A model generated the notes under the pieces. That model made no database searches. It saw nothing but the letters and a program-made list of their open reading frames with translations, and was not told the origin of the DNA. Made by a program: the position numbers and the translations under genes. DNA of 64,000 bases from Bacteroidia bacterium (GTDB lineage Bacteria > Bacteroidota > Bacteroidia > Bacteroidales > Paludibacteraceae): assembly GCA_009929375.1 (NCBI GenBank), contig SAAO01000023.1, positions 1-64,000 of the forward strand, in the 5' to 3' direction. Each line of letters begins with the position of its first letter. Positions within the stretch are counted from its first letter, which is position 1. Positions 19,451 through 26,469 of the stretch are shown piece after piece.

Positions 19451-20317
19451 TTATTGCAGCATAACTGTGGTGTTTTCTACATCGGTTTCAACTGCTACAG
19501 ATACTACGTATGCGCCGCTCTGAGTGTTTGTATCGATAGTTGTTGAGCCTTCGGCAGCGATTACAGTTTCTTTGATAACTTTACCTGTGCGAACATTGTA
19601 TACTTTTACTTTACCTTTTTCTTTGTTCGGGTTTTCAACGAAAACTTTTTTGCCGTGTGCATGTACTTTTACCTTTTCTGCTTTGTTACCTTTTTTACCC
19701 TTATTGTCTTTTTTATCCTTTTTATCTTTTTTGTCTTTTTTATCTTTTTTGTCTTTAGGATCGGCAGGAGTAACAACTCCATCGTCTTCTCCTTCTTCAG
19801 GTTCATCAATTACAGGGTCTTCGACTGCTACCACACTTGTTGCGAGTGCAAAACGGTCGGCAGGATCACCAGCATTTGCTGTAAAGGTATAAGTTGAACC
19901 ATCGGCAGTGATATCTGTAGTTACATTTGCAACGCGGTCGATCAGGTAGAGTTTTTCGTAAGTGAGAGCCAGATCGTATTGTGTAAATGTAAATGTGTAC
20001 TGTCCACCTGCATTACCCGGTATAAATCCGATTACATCATTATGTACATCGTTGGTTGTCGAAACCTGGAAGTTTCCATCTGTACCCATGTAATAAATCT
20101 GTGGCTGTGGAACATCAGTTGATAAGAATTTATATCCGTCCCAACCATTGTCGAAAGCATCGGTTGTTTCGGCTACACTGAATACCCAAACGCGATCACT
20201 GTAATATCCGTCAGTTACATCAATAACTGTACAGGTTCTCGATTGAGCTGATACAAAAGCAGTAGATACTAATAAAACTGTAACTGCAAGGATTGATTTT
20301 AAATTGATCGCTTTCAT
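19451..20317 (-). CDS. Secreted protein with KKD repeat linker and sorting-like C-terminus
   Basis: A 288-residue protein that I do not recognise by name. A signal peptide (about 1-25, ending VSAQS) precedes a beta-rich domain (about 27-155, closing in STYTFTANAGDPADRF). An acidic patch (DEPEEGEDD) and then a charged linker follow, with six near-perfect Lys-Lys-Asp triplets (about 188-206) turning into KGKKGNKAEK. The last about 75 residues (KVKVYNVRTGKVIKETV ... GAYVVSVAVE) resemble a type IX secretion C-terminal sorting domain: strand, Gly-x-Tyr-Val-Val-x-Val, short end. Export and possible surface attachment are inferred; function is unknown. It has its own promoter box and terminator. Confidence 0.7.
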   Translation of the reverse strand: MKAINLKSILAVTVLLVSTAFVSAQSRTCTVIDVTDGYYSDRVWVFSVAETTDAFDNGWDGYKFLSTDVPQPQIYYMGTDGNFQVSTTNDVHNDVIGFIPGNAGGQYTFTFTQYDLALTYEKLYLIDRVANVTTDITADGSTYTFTANAGDPADRFALATSVVAVEDPVIDEPEEGEDDGVVTPADPKDKKDKKDKKDKKDKKDNKGKKGNKAEKVKVHAHGKKVFVENPNKEKGKVKVYNVRTGKVIKETVIAAEGSTTIDTNTQSGAYVVSVAVETDVENTTVMLQ

Positions 20318-20388
20318 AATACTTTATTTAATAAATTATTTTTGTAAGTTTTTTTTGAATTCGAAATAATTGTTTCATTTCGTTGATT

Positions 20389-20396
20389 CAAAATTA
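20389..20396 (-). promoter_or_regulatory. Minus-strand -7 promoter box
   Basis: CAAAATTA on the plus strand reads TAATTTTG on the minus strand, fitting TAnnTTTG, about 70 bp upstream of the KKD-repeat protein start. The rest of 20318-20911 is A/T-rich and holds no supported gene. Confidence 0.4.
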
Positions 20397-20911
20397 CAGC
20401 TATTTACATTCGTTGCCATCAATTATTATATTGTAGTATTACAGACATGTTTTTGTAGTAAAAATTATTTTCATAAATGGAATATATGTTTGCATACTGA
20501 AGGGTGACTTTTAATAATATGTAATTTGTATTGTGTAAATATTTATATATGAGCGGTTTATCAAGTAACCTGAATTTGTAGTATTGGTTGTAATTATTAT
20601 TATGCTTGTTGTTTAATTGCAGGATATTATGCATTTGGTTCATCGCGACTCTGTTTGATAGTTAACTTCAAAGGTTGAAAATGGAATTCTATTTTGCCCT
20701 GTAATTTAAAATTCGAAACACTTTTAACGCATGTTTAACATGTTGTTTAACGTTATTTTTTTTCTGAATTAAATCGGGAGGTCTGATTTGTAGTAAAAAT
20801 TTTATCGAATAAAGAATAAAAGTGATAACAAGCCGACTGAAAAAAAGAAATTCCGGTTGTAATAAAATCCGGTTCACCAAAAAAGCCTGAAATTTTATGG
20901 CAAAAAATGAC

Positions 20912-20919
20912 TAAATTTG
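20912..20919 (+). promoter_or_regulatory. -7 promoter box of the manA group
   Basis: TAAATTTG matches TAnnTTTG. It implies a leader of about 100 nt before manA; no riboswitch-like fold was evident in it. Confidence 0.5.
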
Positions 20920-21024
20920 CATGCTCATAAATCGATCAGGCACTATTCATTTGTTGCTCTAAACAGCCTGAAAATGAAAACTTAATTACAAAACTTACAT
21001 ATACACTATTTACAATCAAATTAA

Positions 21025-22002
21025 ATGGAAAACTTACTTTATCCTTTAAAATTTAATCCCATCCTGAAAGATAAAATATGGGGTGGTGCAAAACTCGGAA
21101 AACTGTTCGGGAAAGATGATAAAACAGGTAAATTGGGCGAGAGCTGGGAATTGTCGGGCTACGAAGGCGACGAATCTGTCGTAACCAATGGATTTCTGGC
21201 AGGTAATAATCTTGCTGAACTTATCGAAATATATATGGGCGATTTAGTGGGCGATAAAGTTTACGAACGTTTCGGTTTGTCGTTTCCTTTGTTGTTCAAG
21301 CTGATTGATGCCAACGAAAACCTCTCGATTCAGGTACATCCCGGCGACGAAGTGGCTATGGAGCGTCATAGCTCATTTGGCAAAACCGAGATGTGGTATG
21401 TGCTCGATGCTGATCAGGGAGCTGAATTGATTATTGGATTTGCCCGCGACTGCGATCGTGAAGAATATCTTGACGCACTCGAAAATGATCAGGTTGAAAA
21501 TCTGTTGCAACGTGTGCCTGTGAAAAAGGGAGATGTGTTTTTCATACCGGCCGGACTTGTTCATGCTATCGGAAAAGGAGTGATGGTTGCCGAAATTCAG
21601 CAGAGTAGTGATGTGACTTATCGGATATACGATTACAAACGTGTCGACGATCAGGGTAACGAACGTGAACTGCATACCGACGAGGCGCTCGATGTAATCA
21701 GTTTTGCTGCTTCACCCAATCCTCAAACAATTTACAACGAACTTCCAAATGAGATAAATCAGCTTGCTACATGCGAATATTTTACAACCAATCTGCTGAA
21801 AATTGACAGTCCGCTTACAAGAAATTATGGCGAAATAGATAGCTTCAGAGCTTATATGTGTCTCGAAGGTAGTTTGCTGATAGAGTCGGAGGGCGGTAAG
21901 GTAGTTGTAAACAAAGGCGAAACAGTACTTATCCCTGCCGCTATCGACGAAGTTGGTTTAGTTCCCGAACAATCGGCTACACTGCTCGAAGTATATTTGT
22001 AA
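21025..22002 (+). CDS. manA: Mannose-6-phosphate isomerase, type I
   Basis: Zinc-dependent cupin enzyme interconverting fructose-6-phosphate and mannose-6-phosphate, which feeds GDP-mannose and surface glycan synthesis. The metal-binding region SIQVHPGDEVAMERH (about residues 97-111), GKTEMWYVLDAD (about 114-125), and PAGLVHAIGKGVMVAEIQQSSD with TYRIYDY (about 174-205) are all present. Length 325 is typical of the short Firmicutes/Bacteroidota type. It is the first gene of a likely unit with the two small genes downstream (21-bp and 6-bp gaps). Confidence 0.93.
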   Translation: MENLLYPLKFNPILKDKIWGGAKLGKLFGKDDKTGKLGESWELSGYEGDESVVTNGFLAGNNLAELIEIYMGDLVGDKVYERFGLSFPLLFKLIDANENLSIQVHPGDEVAMERHSSFGKTEMWYVLDADQGAELIIGFARDCDREEYLDALENDQVENLLQRVPVKKGDVFFIPAGLVHAIGKGVMVAEIQQSSDVTYRIYDYKRVDDQGNERELHTDEALDVISFAASPNPQTIYNELPNEINQLATCEYFTTNLLKIDSPLTRNYGEIDSFRAYMCLEGSLLIESEGGKVVVNKGETVLIPAAIDEVGLVPEQSATLLEVYL

Positions 22003-22023
22003 ACCTTTAAAAAATTTAATACT

Positions 22024-22176
22024 ATGTCATTCTGGAGAGTCGTGTTGTGCATAATTTTTCCGCCTTTGGCTATTGCCGACAAAGGTTGCGGATCGTTTTT
22101 GCTTGTTTTTCTGCTTACGCTGGCCGGTTGGGTTCCCGGGGTGATAGCAGCTTTAATCATAAACAATAAAAAATAG
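22024..22176 (+). CDS. YqaE/Pmp3 family small membrane protein
   Basis: A 50-residue proteolipid reading MSFWRVVLCIIFPPLAIADK, then a GCGS loop, then a second hydrophobic helix LLVFLLTLAGWVPGVIAA and a short IINNKK tail. The pattern of a first helix with FPPLA, a glycine turn and a second helix with a WxPGxxxA end is the Pmp3/YqaE (UPF0057) signature. Relatives are stress-linked membrane peptides affecting membrane potential; here the role is only inferred. It lies between manA and the SGNH hydrolase, with gaps of 21 and 6 bp, so co-transcription is likely. Confidence 0.85.
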   Translation: MSFWRVVLCIIFPPLAIADKGCGSFLLVFLLTLAGWVPGVIAALIINNKK

Positions 22177-22182
22177 AGAATT

Positions 22183-22881
22183 ATGCAGGCACTTAATTTA
22201 CTTAAGACAATTGTTATGTGTGCTTTTTTAATCACATCTTTTAAAACGGATGCACAGGATTGGGCAAATCTGAAACGTTATCAGAACGAAAATGCTGCGT
22301 TGCAGGCTCCGGCTAAGAAAGAGAAGCGTGTGGTATTTATTGGGAATTCAATTACTCAGGGCTGGAAAGAGAAACGTCCGGAGTTTTTTACGAACAATCC
22401 GTATATCTGTCGGGGTATTAGCGGACAAACAACACCTCAAATGCTGATTCGCTTCAAACAGGATGTGGTTGCATTAAAACCCCGTGTGGTAGTTATTTTG
22501 GGCGGTACCAATGATGTCGCCGGAAATACGGGTCCTTCAACGCTCGAAATGATAGTAGATAATATCAGCTCAATGGCCGAAATTGCTACTGCCAACAAAA
22601 TTAAGGTGGTAATTTGTTCGGTTCTACCTGCTTTTGATTATCCCTGGCGAAAAGGGATGGAGCCCAATGTGAAAATTCCGCAACTCAATGGTATGATCAA
22701 AAGATACTGTGACGAAAAGGGTTACACTTATCTTGACTATTTCAGTGCGATGAACGATGGAAAAAACGGAATGAAAGCCGAATATACCACTGATATGGTG
22801 CATTGCACAGTCAAAGGCTACGAAGTAATGGAAAGCATGGTGCAACCTGCTATTCAGAGGGCTTTGAAAGCAAAGAAATGA
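22183..22881 (+). CDS. SGNH/GDSL-type hydrolase, exported
   Basis: A 232-residue esterase or acylhydrolase. A weak signal peptide (about 1-24, ending TDAQ) precedes the GDSL block FIGNSITQGW with nucleophile Ser56. Block II GISGQTTPQMLIRF, block III GGTNDVAGNTG (oxyanion Asn) and the C-terminal DMVHCTVKGY, with the catalytic Asp and His, complete the set, so it should be active. Similar proteins are annotated as platelet-activating-factor acetylhydrolase-like or carbohydrate esterases; deacetylation of a periplasmic glycan is plausible but not shown. Last gene of the manA group, followed by a strong terminator. Confidence 0.87.
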   Translation: MQALNLLKTIVMCAFLITSFKTDAQDWANLKRYQNENAALQAPAKKEKRVVFIGNSITQGWKEKRPEFFTNNPYICRGISGQTTPQMLIRFKQDVVALKPRVVVILGGTNDVAGNTGPSTLEMIVDNISSMAEIATANKIKVVICSVLPAFDYPWRKGMEPNVKIPQLNGMIKRYCDEKGYTYLDYFSAMNDGKNGMKAEYTTDMVHCTVKGYEVMESMVQPAIQRALKAKK

Positions 22882-22895
22882 TTCCTTTTTGAATG

Positions 22896-22932
22896 CAAAT
22901 TCCGCAAATACTTTATGTGTTTGCGGAATTTG
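22896..22932 (+). terminator. Terminator of the manA group
   Basis: Perfect 13-bp stem (CAAATTCCGCAAA at 22896-22908 with its complement at 22920-22932), 11-nt loop, followed directly by seven T residues. Confidence 0.85.
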
Positions 22933-22981
22933 TTTTTTTATTTATTCTTGATAGAAGTTCTCTTTTAAAGTATGCTCTATA

Positions 22982-23057
22982 GGATATTTGTAATCCTCCG
23001 ATTTTTTACTGGCGGATTTTAAATCCGCAAATATTAAAGCTTCGGATTACAAATCCT
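22982..23057. repeat. Intergenic palindromic repeat element
   Basis: A near-palindromic element: an outer pair reading about GGATATTTGTAATCC and GGATTACAAATCC in inverse orientation, around a perfect inner palindrome GCGGATTTTAAATCCGC at 23012-23028. It lies between two transcription units and has no reading frame of note. It looks like a copy of a dispersed extragenic palindrome rather than a terminator, because no T-run follows. Confidence 0.55.
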
Positions 23058-23118
23058 CGCGTCCCTGAGTTCTTATTTAAAGTATCCTACCATGCAGAAC
23101 AACTGTCTATCGAAATTG

Positions 23119-24456
23119 TTAATTGTCAATTGTCAACTGTCCATTTTCAACAGTTTCTTCCTGTTTGTACCATTTTACTTTTCCGGATACATACATTATA
23201 ATGCCCAGAATTGCAAATAATCCTATGCTGCCAATAAGCAATGCAATATCTTCGAGTTGCAGTACGACGTAAAGGAAAAGATACAATCCCGACAAAATTC
23301 CCGCCAAAAGAGCCGTTTGTTTCAGGTCTTTGAAAATGCTGTGTGCATAGCCCGCAATCAGTGCAATGGTTGATACACTGGCAATGACATAAGCCCAGCC
23401 AAATCCTGTTTGTTCCGAGATTGATAACAGCAGACTATAAAACAGAATCAGAGCAATGCCCACTAATAAATATTGTACAGGGTGAATTTTTTTGCGTGTA
23501 ATCACTTCCACAAAGAAGAAAACCACAAATGTAAGTGCAATAAACATAAAGGCGTATTTAGCTGAGCGCATATTCTGTTGATAATGATCCACAGTATCCA
23601 CCAGATTGACACCAAAACTGCTGTTCTCGAATGTTTTTACATTACCATCTATCCACGATTCAGGAATATCCCTGTTAAAATGCAGTATATTCCATTTGGC
23701 TGTGAATTTTTTATCAGAAATATTGTATTCCGGGCTAAAGCTACCGCTGAATCCTGGGGATGGCCAGTTTCCGGATACATCAACCTGCGTATTCTTTCCG
23801 GTTGGTACAAAGTTTATGCTTTCAGAACCTTTTAGTTTCATTTTGCCCGAGAAAGCGGCTTTCCCATTCGTGAAAAGTAATTCAGGATGATCAACTGTTA
23901 TACGCAAACCCGATCCGATAGCATCGCTCTGGCCGCTGGCATCTGCTACTCCACTCATATTTCCGGCTTTGAATTCTATATCTTTGGTTATTCCACGCAG
24001 GTCCGAAATTCCTAGTCTGAAATACGCTCCAGCCCAATCGACTTCGGCATTTGCCGGAAAATGTGCTGCCGGCTGATTGAAATAACCTGAAAAACTGATA
24101 TCACTTTTGTATATAATTGATTTATAAATTCCGTAATGTCTTTCTTCAGGGGTAAGAACTGTTTTAATATCCAGTTTTTCAGGTGTAATACTGAGCGTGC
24201 TTTTCTCGATATTCATATTATTCTTGTTGTCCACTGTTTTAATCTGGTAAGGAATTACCAGTATAGGACCATTTAATGTTTGAGCAAGACTCCACTTTTC
24301 ATTTATTTTCTGGATGGTCTCTTTGCTGCGCATCTGACGTTCCATAATCAGTTCCTGTATCATTGCACCCGGTATAAGCAGTAGTATGCTCATTATTCCG
24401 ATAAGAATACCTTTCAGTGTGAGCGATTGTCCGATTTTTTGAATTTTTGCTTCCAT
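23119..24456 (-). CDS. creD: CreD family inner membrane protein
   Basis: A 445-residue inner membrane protein of the CreD (cell envelope integrity/colicin tolerance) family. The N-terminal helix (LTLKGILIGIMSILLLIPGAMIQELIMERQMRSKETI) leads into a large periplasmic beta-rich domain (about 50-300, with GPILVIPY near 65), followed by four to six hydrophobic helices (about 305-430). The tail ENGQLTIDN after the last helix is unusual: its codons are part of a dispersed CAATTGTCAACTGTCCATT-like repeat, so the C-terminus was probably rewritten by repeat insertion. Last gene of a three-gene unit with a winged-helix regulator. Confidence 0.88.
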   Translation of the reverse strand: MEAKIQKIGQSLTLKGILIGIMSILLLIPGAMIQELIMERQMRSKETIQKINEKWSLAQTLNGPILVIPYQIKTVDNKNNMNIEKSTLSITPEKLDIKTVLTPEERHYGIYKSIIYKSDISFSGYFNQPAAHFPANAEVDWAGAYFRLGISDLRGITKDIEFKAGNMSGVADASGQSDAIGSGLRITVDHPELLFTNGKAAFSGKMKLKGSESINFVPTGKNTQVDVSGNWPSPGFSGSFSPEYNISDKKFTAKWNILHFNRDIPESWIDGNVKTFENSSFGVNLVDTVDHYQQNMRSAKYAFMFIALTFVVFFFVEVITRKKIHPVQYLLVGIALILFYSLLLSISEQTGFGWAYVIASVSTIALIAGYAHSIFKDLKQTALLAGILSGLYLFLYVVLQLEDIALLIGSIGLFAILGIIMYVSGKVKWYKQEETVENGQLTIDN

Positions 24457-24493
24457 AAGATTTTGTTGTTATTTAATTGTTTGTATTTTGAAA

Positions 24494-24515
24494 AAGTACT
24501 TTGAATTACAAAGTT
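24494..24515. promoter_or_regulatory. Palindromic operator upstream of creD
   Basis: TACTTTG-N5-CAAAGT (24497-24514), preceded by AAAG, 41 bp before the creD start and after the stop of the winged-helix regulator. It matches the element at 25438-25459 upstream of the first gene of the same cluster, so both are probable binding sites of that regulator. Confidence 0.55.
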
Positions 24516-24529
24516 TATGTATAAAAAAA

Positions 24530-24820
24530 TTATCGTATCAATTGTTCTAGCGCGTTTAAGTGGTTCTGAAAACTCTCACGGCCAAGCTCGGTGATCATGT
24601 ATCTGGTATTGGGTTTACGACCCACAAATTGTTTTGTTGAGCTGATATATTCCAAACTTTCAAGTGCTTTAATATGACTGGCCAGATTTCCATCGGTCAG
24701 CTCAAGCAGTTCCTTCAGCGTATTGAAGTCGGCATCATCATTCACCATCAGCACCGACATAATGCCGAGCCGAATGCGACTATCAAATGCTTTATTCAGA
24801 TTAGTAATAATATTGGCCAT
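24530..24820 (-). CDS. Winged-helix transcriptional regulator
   Basis: A 96-residue single-domain DNA-binding protein. It reads as a MarR/ArsR-like winged helix: helix DSRIRLGIMSVLMVND, then DFNTLKELLELTDGNLASHIKALESLEYI (helix-turn-helix, about residues 31-60), then a wing FVGRKPNTRYMITELG, with a dimerisation helix at the end. It has no ligand domain. It sits between a membrane protein gene (5-bp gap) and creD (73-bp gap), and matching palindromes lie before both, so it most likely controls its own operon. This gene arrangement with creD is common in Bacteroidota as far as I know. Confidence 0.85.
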   Translation of the reverse strand: MANIITNLNKAFDSRIRLGIMSVLMVNDDADFNTLKELLELTDGNLASHIKALESLEYISSTKQFVGRKPNTRYMITELGRESFQNHLNALEQLIR

Positions 24821-24825
24821 ACTCT

Positions 24826-25428
24826 TTATTTTAAATCGTATTTTTTATAAAGAATAAGCCCGTAAATTATGTGGCACACTCCAAAACCTAAAGTCCAGAA
24901 TAAAAGTCCGTTGGCCGGGAAGATGGCTGCCAATAAACCGATTACGACCTGCAGAATGCCCAAATAATGTATTTCTTCGAAAGTGAATTTTGATGCGTTG
25001 ATAAGTCCGAGGCCATAAAATATCAGAGTTACTGAAGCGACTATTTCCACCTGACCTCTCACAAGGCATACAATAGAGAAAATGCCACCGGCAATTAGCG
25101 GAAGTGCCAGATTATATATGGTTTTCAATGTGGGCTTGTTGAAAAGCTTCTGATTGCGTTTACGGGCTTTTCGCCACGAAAAATATATGGCAAATCCTAT
25201 GGATAATGTAAGCACTATCATTGCGTCGGCCACAAGTATTACAAGTTCCTGCCAACGATTGAAATCTGTATTTTCCGGGCTTTGTAACAGATAAAAATAT
25301 GCAAATGCAGCACCTGCAATGGCCATTGAACCTGCAAAAATTCCTGCTAAACCACTCAACGAAAGAAACTTTGAGGATTTTTCCATCATTTCTCTGATGG
25401 CTTTGATGTCGTCAATCTGCTTTTCCAT
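24826..25428 (-). CDS. Multi-pass membrane protein of the creD operon
   Basis: A 200-residue protein starting MEKQIDDIKAIREMMEKSSK, a cytoplasmic helix, followed by six hydrophobic segments (for example LSGLAGIFAGSMAIAGAAFAYF, LVILVADAMIVLTLSIGFAIYF, ALPLIAGGIFSIVCLV). An upstream in-frame ATG at 25548 would add 40 basic residues reading through the promoter and operator region, so the ATG at 25428 is preferred. No enzymatic motif is visible. It is the first gene of the unit with the winged-helix regulator and CreD; a role in envelope stress is only suggested by context. Confidence 0.75.
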   Translation of the reverse strand: MEKQIDDIKAIREMMEKSSKFLSLSGLAGIFAGSMAIAGAAFAYFYLLQSPENTDFNRWQELVILVADAMIVLTLSIGFAIYFSWRKARKRNQKLFNKPTLKTIYNLALPLIAGGIFSIVCLVRGQVEIVASVTLIFYGLGLINASKFTFEEIHYLGILQVVIGLLAAIFPANGLLFWTLGFGVCHIIYGLILYKKYDLK

Positions 25429-25437
25429 ATAATATAA

Positions 25438-25459
25438 AAGTACTTTGAGATGCAAAGTA
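25438..25459. promoter_or_regulatory. Palindromic operator at the head of the creD operon
   Basis: AAAG followed by TACTTTG-N5-CAAAGTA (25441-25459), a perfect 7-bp dyad ending 10 bp upstream of the first start codon. The same half-sites and spacing occur upstream of creD at 24497-24515. Confidence 0.6.
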
Positions 25460-25520
25460 AATGCTTTTATTTTATTCTGCAATACAATTGTAGAAATATT
25501 TTTGAAAATTCTTTTTTTTT

Positions 25521-25561
25521 GAAAAATAAAACCCCGCCGAAAAATCATTCAGCGGGGTTCT
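25521..25561 (-). terminator. Terminator copy 1, downstream of higA
   Basis: Stem AACCCCGC (25530-25537) with GCGGGGTT (25552-25559), with a T-rich run following on the minus strand. The 34-bp core 25528-25561 is identical to 26404-26437 downstream of thrS; with one mismatch the match extends to 41 bp. Confidence 0.8.
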
Positions 25562-25565
25562 TATT

Positions 25566-25601
25566 CCCCTCTCCTTATGGAGAGGGGTTAGGGGAGAGGT
25601 G
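25566..25601. repeat. CCCCTCTCC palindrome element next to terminator copy 1
   Basis: Perfect 9-bp hairpin CCCCTCTCC-TTAT-GGAGAGGGG (25566-25587), then TTAGGGGAGAGG, which can pair with the left arm as an alternative. A comparable C-run/G-run element (26442-26466) sits beside terminator copy 2. Confidence 0.6.
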
Positions 25602-25612
25602 TAATAGTTCAG

Positions 25613-25978
25613 TTACACTCCCAATACTATCGATGCATCGATGTTGAGTTTTTTACTTATTTCACGAGCTACTTTAAGAGTAGGTTCATTTTTGCCCGAA
25701 AGATATTCGCTTATGCGCGATGGACTAACACCGAGTAATTCGGAGAGTTTCAGTTGTGTAAGATTCATTTCATACATTCGTAGCTTTATCACATCAACTA
25801 ATCGGGGAGCTTTTACCGGAAAGTATTCTTCTTCATAATCGGCCACCAGATTAGAAATCAGATTTAACTCAATGAGTTTTTTATCGTACTCAGGAGTTTC
25901 ATTATCCACTGTGACGAGAAGTTCTTCAATTCTATCTTTCAAAACTTCATATTCGGCTTTGTCTTTTATTTTTGTCAT
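25613..25978 (-). CDS. higA: HigA-type antitoxin, XRE helix-turn-helix
   Basis: A 121-residue antitoxin. The N-terminal part (MTKIKDKAEYEVLKDRIEELL) is the toxin-binding region, and the C-terminal XRE domain (about 63-118) reads VIKLRMYEMNLTQLKLSELLGVSPSRISEYLSGKNEPTL. An in-frame ATG at 26017 would overlap the toxin gene by 17 bp and add a non-family N-terminus, so 25978 is chosen. It neutralises the toxin encoded 22 bp upstream and should repress the pair's promoter. Toxin-first order is typical of higBA. Confidence 0.88.
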   Translation of the reverse strand: MTKIKDKAEYEVLKDRIEELLVTVDNETPEYDKKLIELNLISNLVADYEEEYFPVKAPRLVDVIKLRMYEMNLTQLKLSELLGVSPSRISEYLSGKNEPTLKVAREISKKLNIDASIVLGV

Positions 25979-26000
25979 TGTTTTTCGGTTTGTAAAGGGA

Positions 26001-26294
26001 TTAAACATTTGAAACATCTATTTTGTCGTAATTTTTGTGATTACCTATAAAGCGCACATACACCATTTTAATATTGAATAAAACAATGGCTACGAGCCGA
26101 TAATCATTTCCTTTAATGTTGAATACAAATCGTTTGTTTCCAAGAGCATCTACTGAATTGAATGTCCTTTTCATGTCAGCATAACAAGTCCAGTCTGCCT
26201 TTATGGTTTTGTAATACCAGTCTTGAAATGCCGTTTCAGCATCTTTATGTCTGATACAAAAATCAGAGATGGCTTTATAGGTGATTATTCTCAT
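26001..26294 (-). CDS. higB: HigB-type mRNA interferase toxin
   Basis: A 97-residue toxin of the RelE/HigB superfamily. It starts MRIITYKAISDFCIRHKDAE and contains WYYKTIKADWTCYADMKRTF and the core KRFVFNIKGNDYRLVAIVLF, then VYVRFIGNHKNYDKID. The Arg/Lys/His residues late in the chain (RFIGNHKNYDKI) are the expected catalytic region of HigB ribosome-dependent mRNA cleavage. The frame is intact with no stops. Forms a toxin-antitoxin operon with the XRE protein downstream; the whole module lies between two identical terminator sequences. Confidence 0.9.
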   Translation of the reverse strand: MRIITYKAISDFCIRHKDAETAFQDWYYKTIKADWTCYADMKRTFNSVDALGNKRFVFNIKGNDYRLVAIVLFNIKMVYVRFIGNHKNYDKIDVSNV

Positions 26295-26396
26295 TTTATA
26301 ATTTGTTTCGCTGCAAAATTATTGAATTATTCCGAAATACAAAATATTGTTCCGAATTTCAGCATTTTTGTGATCGGATTTTTACTTGGAAAAATG

Positions 26397-26437
26397 GAAA
26401 AACAAAACCCCGCCGAAAAATCATTCAGCGGGGTTCT
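26397..26437 (-). terminator. Terminator copy 2, downstream of thrS
   Basis: Second copy of the same stem (AACCCCGC/GCGGGGTT), 33 bp past the thrS stop on the minus strand, followed by TTTTGTTTTT in transcript sense. The core 26404-26437 is identical to 25528-25561. An accompanying C-run/G-run palindrome lies at 26442-26466. Confidence 0.8.
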
Positions 26438-26469
26438 AAAGTCCCCCTTTATGGGGATTTAGGGGGTTC

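Noticed and set aside
19524-19897. Plus-strand ORFs rich in Phe/Leu/Ser opposite the KKD protein
   Set aside because: They mirror the lysine-rich repeat (AAA/GAC read in reverse) and have no signals of their own.
20419-20880. Two A/T-rich minus-strand ORFs of 74 and 63 residues
   Set aside because: Low complexity (Asn/Tyr/Ile and Lys/Leu), no motif, no promoter or terminator, and both lie in a non-coding A/T-rich spacer.
26223-26462. 79-residue plus-strand ORF over the higB start and terminator copy 2
   Set aside because: It covers a regulatory spacer and a hairpin and has no recognisable features.
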